Positions 51,971 through 52,407 of a DNA stretch of 52,407 nt are shown here, piece by piece. How positions within the stretch are numbered: the stretch's first letter is position 1; each line of letters begins with the position of its first letter. The stretch spans positions 1 to 52,407 of the forward strand of contig JAQUQS010000011.1 in assembly GCA_028715965.1 (NCBI GenBank). The letters run 5' to 3'. Both the position numbers and the translations under genes were made by a program. Origin of the DNA: Candidatus Omnitrophota bacterium. Lineage in GTDB: Bacteria > Omnitrophota > Gorgyraeia > Tantalellales > Tantalellaceae. The notes below the pieces were generated by a model. It saw nothing but the letters and a program-made list of their open reading frames with translations, made no database searches and had not been told where the DNA came from.

Positions 51971-52055
51971 ATTTATATTTGACAATATCCTCTATTTCTC
52001 CCAGGCGCCTCTGCGCCCGGGACTTCCTCGGGGAGTGGTACCCCTCGGTCGCCTA
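51971..52055. repeat. Direct repeat R2 (85 bp)
   Basis: Same orientation as 49045-49129, 77 of 85 positions identical. Its hairpin reads GGGG-CCCC where R1 reads GGAG-CTCC: an A-T pair is replaced by G-C, so pairing is conserved. Confidence 0.9.
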
Positions 52056-52135
52056 TTTTATACATAAATTAACTCAAGGCTTACAACCATAAACTTATCT
52101 TCATAAGATAAAACACGTTATCTCCTTCATTTATA

Positions 52136-52169
52136 TTTGACAATACACTCTATTTCCAATATAATTTAG
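52136..52169 (+). promoter_or_regulatory. Consensus promoter of tRNA-Asn
   Basis: TTGACA, then exactly 17 nt, then TATAAT, a perfect sigma70-type consensus facing the tRNA. The predicted start is about 40 nt before the mature tRNA. The -35 region lies within a segment repeated in R1 and R2. Confidence 0.85.
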
Positions 52170-52213
52170 ACTCACAAAACGCGAACAAGCCTCGTTATCA
52201 GGCATATATCGGT

Positions 52214-52289
52214 TCCCCGGTAGCTCAATGGTAGTAGCGATTGGCTGTTAACCAATAGGTTGTAGGTTCGAATCCTACCCGGGGAGCCA
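52214..52289 (+). tRNA. tRNA-Asn (anticodon GTT), CCA encoded
   Basis: Full cloverleaf: acceptor TCCCCGG/CCGGGGA, D-arm AGCTCAATGGTAGTAGC, anticodon stem ATTGG/CCAAT with loop CTGTTAA, variable AGGTT, T-stem GTAGG/CCTAC with loop TTCGAAT, discriminator G and a genomically encoded CCA. tRNA genes are frequent integration sites for mobile islands. Confidence 0.97.
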
Positions 52290-52295
52290 TAAATT

Positions 52296-52325
52296 AAAAG
52301 ACCTCAGCGCAAGCTGGGGTCTTTT
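52296..52325 (+). terminator. First intrinsic terminator after tRNA-Asn
   Basis: AAAAGACCTCAGC pairs with GCTGGGGTCTTTT, 13 bp with one T-G wobble, closed by a GCAA tetraloop and ending in TTTT. Confidence 0.9.
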
Positions 52326-52330
52326 GATTT

Positions 52331-52362
52331 ATACCCCTCAGTTGGATGAGGGGTATATCTTT
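52331..52362 (+). terminator. Second, tandem terminator after tRNA-Asn
   Basis: ATACCCCTCA pairs perfectly with TGAGGGGTAT around GTTGGA, followed by ATCTTTT. It backs up the first hairpin. Confidence 0.75.
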
Positions 52363-52407
52363 TCCCATAAAACCCCGAATCTGACCGAGGCCGTAATGGC
52401 CGAGGAA

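Larger units (their letters stand above)
51439..52135. other. Noncoding repeat block between the Abi-like gene and tRNA-Asn
   Basis: No supported gene. It holds a CCCC-GGTC-GGGG hairpin (51540-51552), GGGACGGTTCTC (51498-51509), a GCGCG-TT-CGCGC mini-hairpin near 51694-51705, inverted repeat IR-B (51713-51790), direct repeat R2 (51971-52055) and the segment R3 (52118-52145). A minus-strand frame at 51435-51683 overlaps the Abi-like start and has no protein-like features. Confidence 0.8.

Overview
The window reads as chromosomal DNA of a Gram-negative bacterium from a little-studied lineage. TolC/MacA/MacB, a beta-barrel-like protein, lipoproteins and several exported proteins show an outer membrane. 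A 3.1-kb-codon exported mosaic protein (GHKL-like fold, HExxH motifs, ABC1/UbiB-type kinase), together with indolepyruvate ferredoxin oxidoreductase, makes Candidatus Omnitrophota or a relative in the PVC group my best guess; this is inference from gene content, not from a marker gene. Almost every gene is on the minus strand. The exceptions are one barrel-like protein, one transposase and the tRNA.

Layout. 1-3.2 kb: a truncated Gly/Pro-repeat EF-hand protein, a flavodoxin-fold quinone reductase, a small membrane protein, an exported zinc peptidase and a lipoprotein MsrB. 3.25-5.4 kb: a divergent beta-barrel-like gene, then a Na+/Ca2+ exchanger coupled to a YhcH-family protein. 5.4-13 kb: a MacAB-TolC-type export operon with a fourth small membrane-anchored protein, an SPFH protein and a CBS-regulated Na+/H+ antiporter. 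13.2-22.5 kb: the giant gene. 22.7-26.5 kb: BipA, a CheY-like regulator, a half-size TSUP permease and a CDF transporter. 26.7-30 kb: carB with a possible leader-peptide attenuator. 30.2-37.5 kb: a tightly packed run iorA-iorB-paaK-ACT-paaI-hydrolase-BASS-glycosidase, which fits oxidation of aryl-pyruvates to aryl-acetyl-CoA and recovery of CoA. 37.6-41.1 kb: SpoIIE-type phosphatase, exported Ntn hydrolase and SYLF protein.

41.2-48.4 kb is more accessory: a REP-associated Y1 transposase between matching palindromes, a CDF transporter pair, an SDR with an export-like N-terminus, a nitroreductase, and MATE, GNAT and MFS genes.

48.4-52.2 kb is the most unusual part. Two AT-rich genes, one a recognisable abortive-infection (Abi_C/HEPN-like) protein and one a helical HEPN/DUF5677-like protein, sit between 78-bp inverted repeats that match at 73 of 78 positions. 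Each gene is followed by the same hairpin element, with conserved loop sequence. The noncoding flanks carry 85-bp direct repeats with a co-varying hairpin and duplicated pieces of the promoter of the adjacent tRNA-Asn(GTT). I read this as a small mobile or duplicating defence module beside a tRNA gene. No recombinase for it is visible in the window. Function calls rest on motif recognition by eye; no database search was run.
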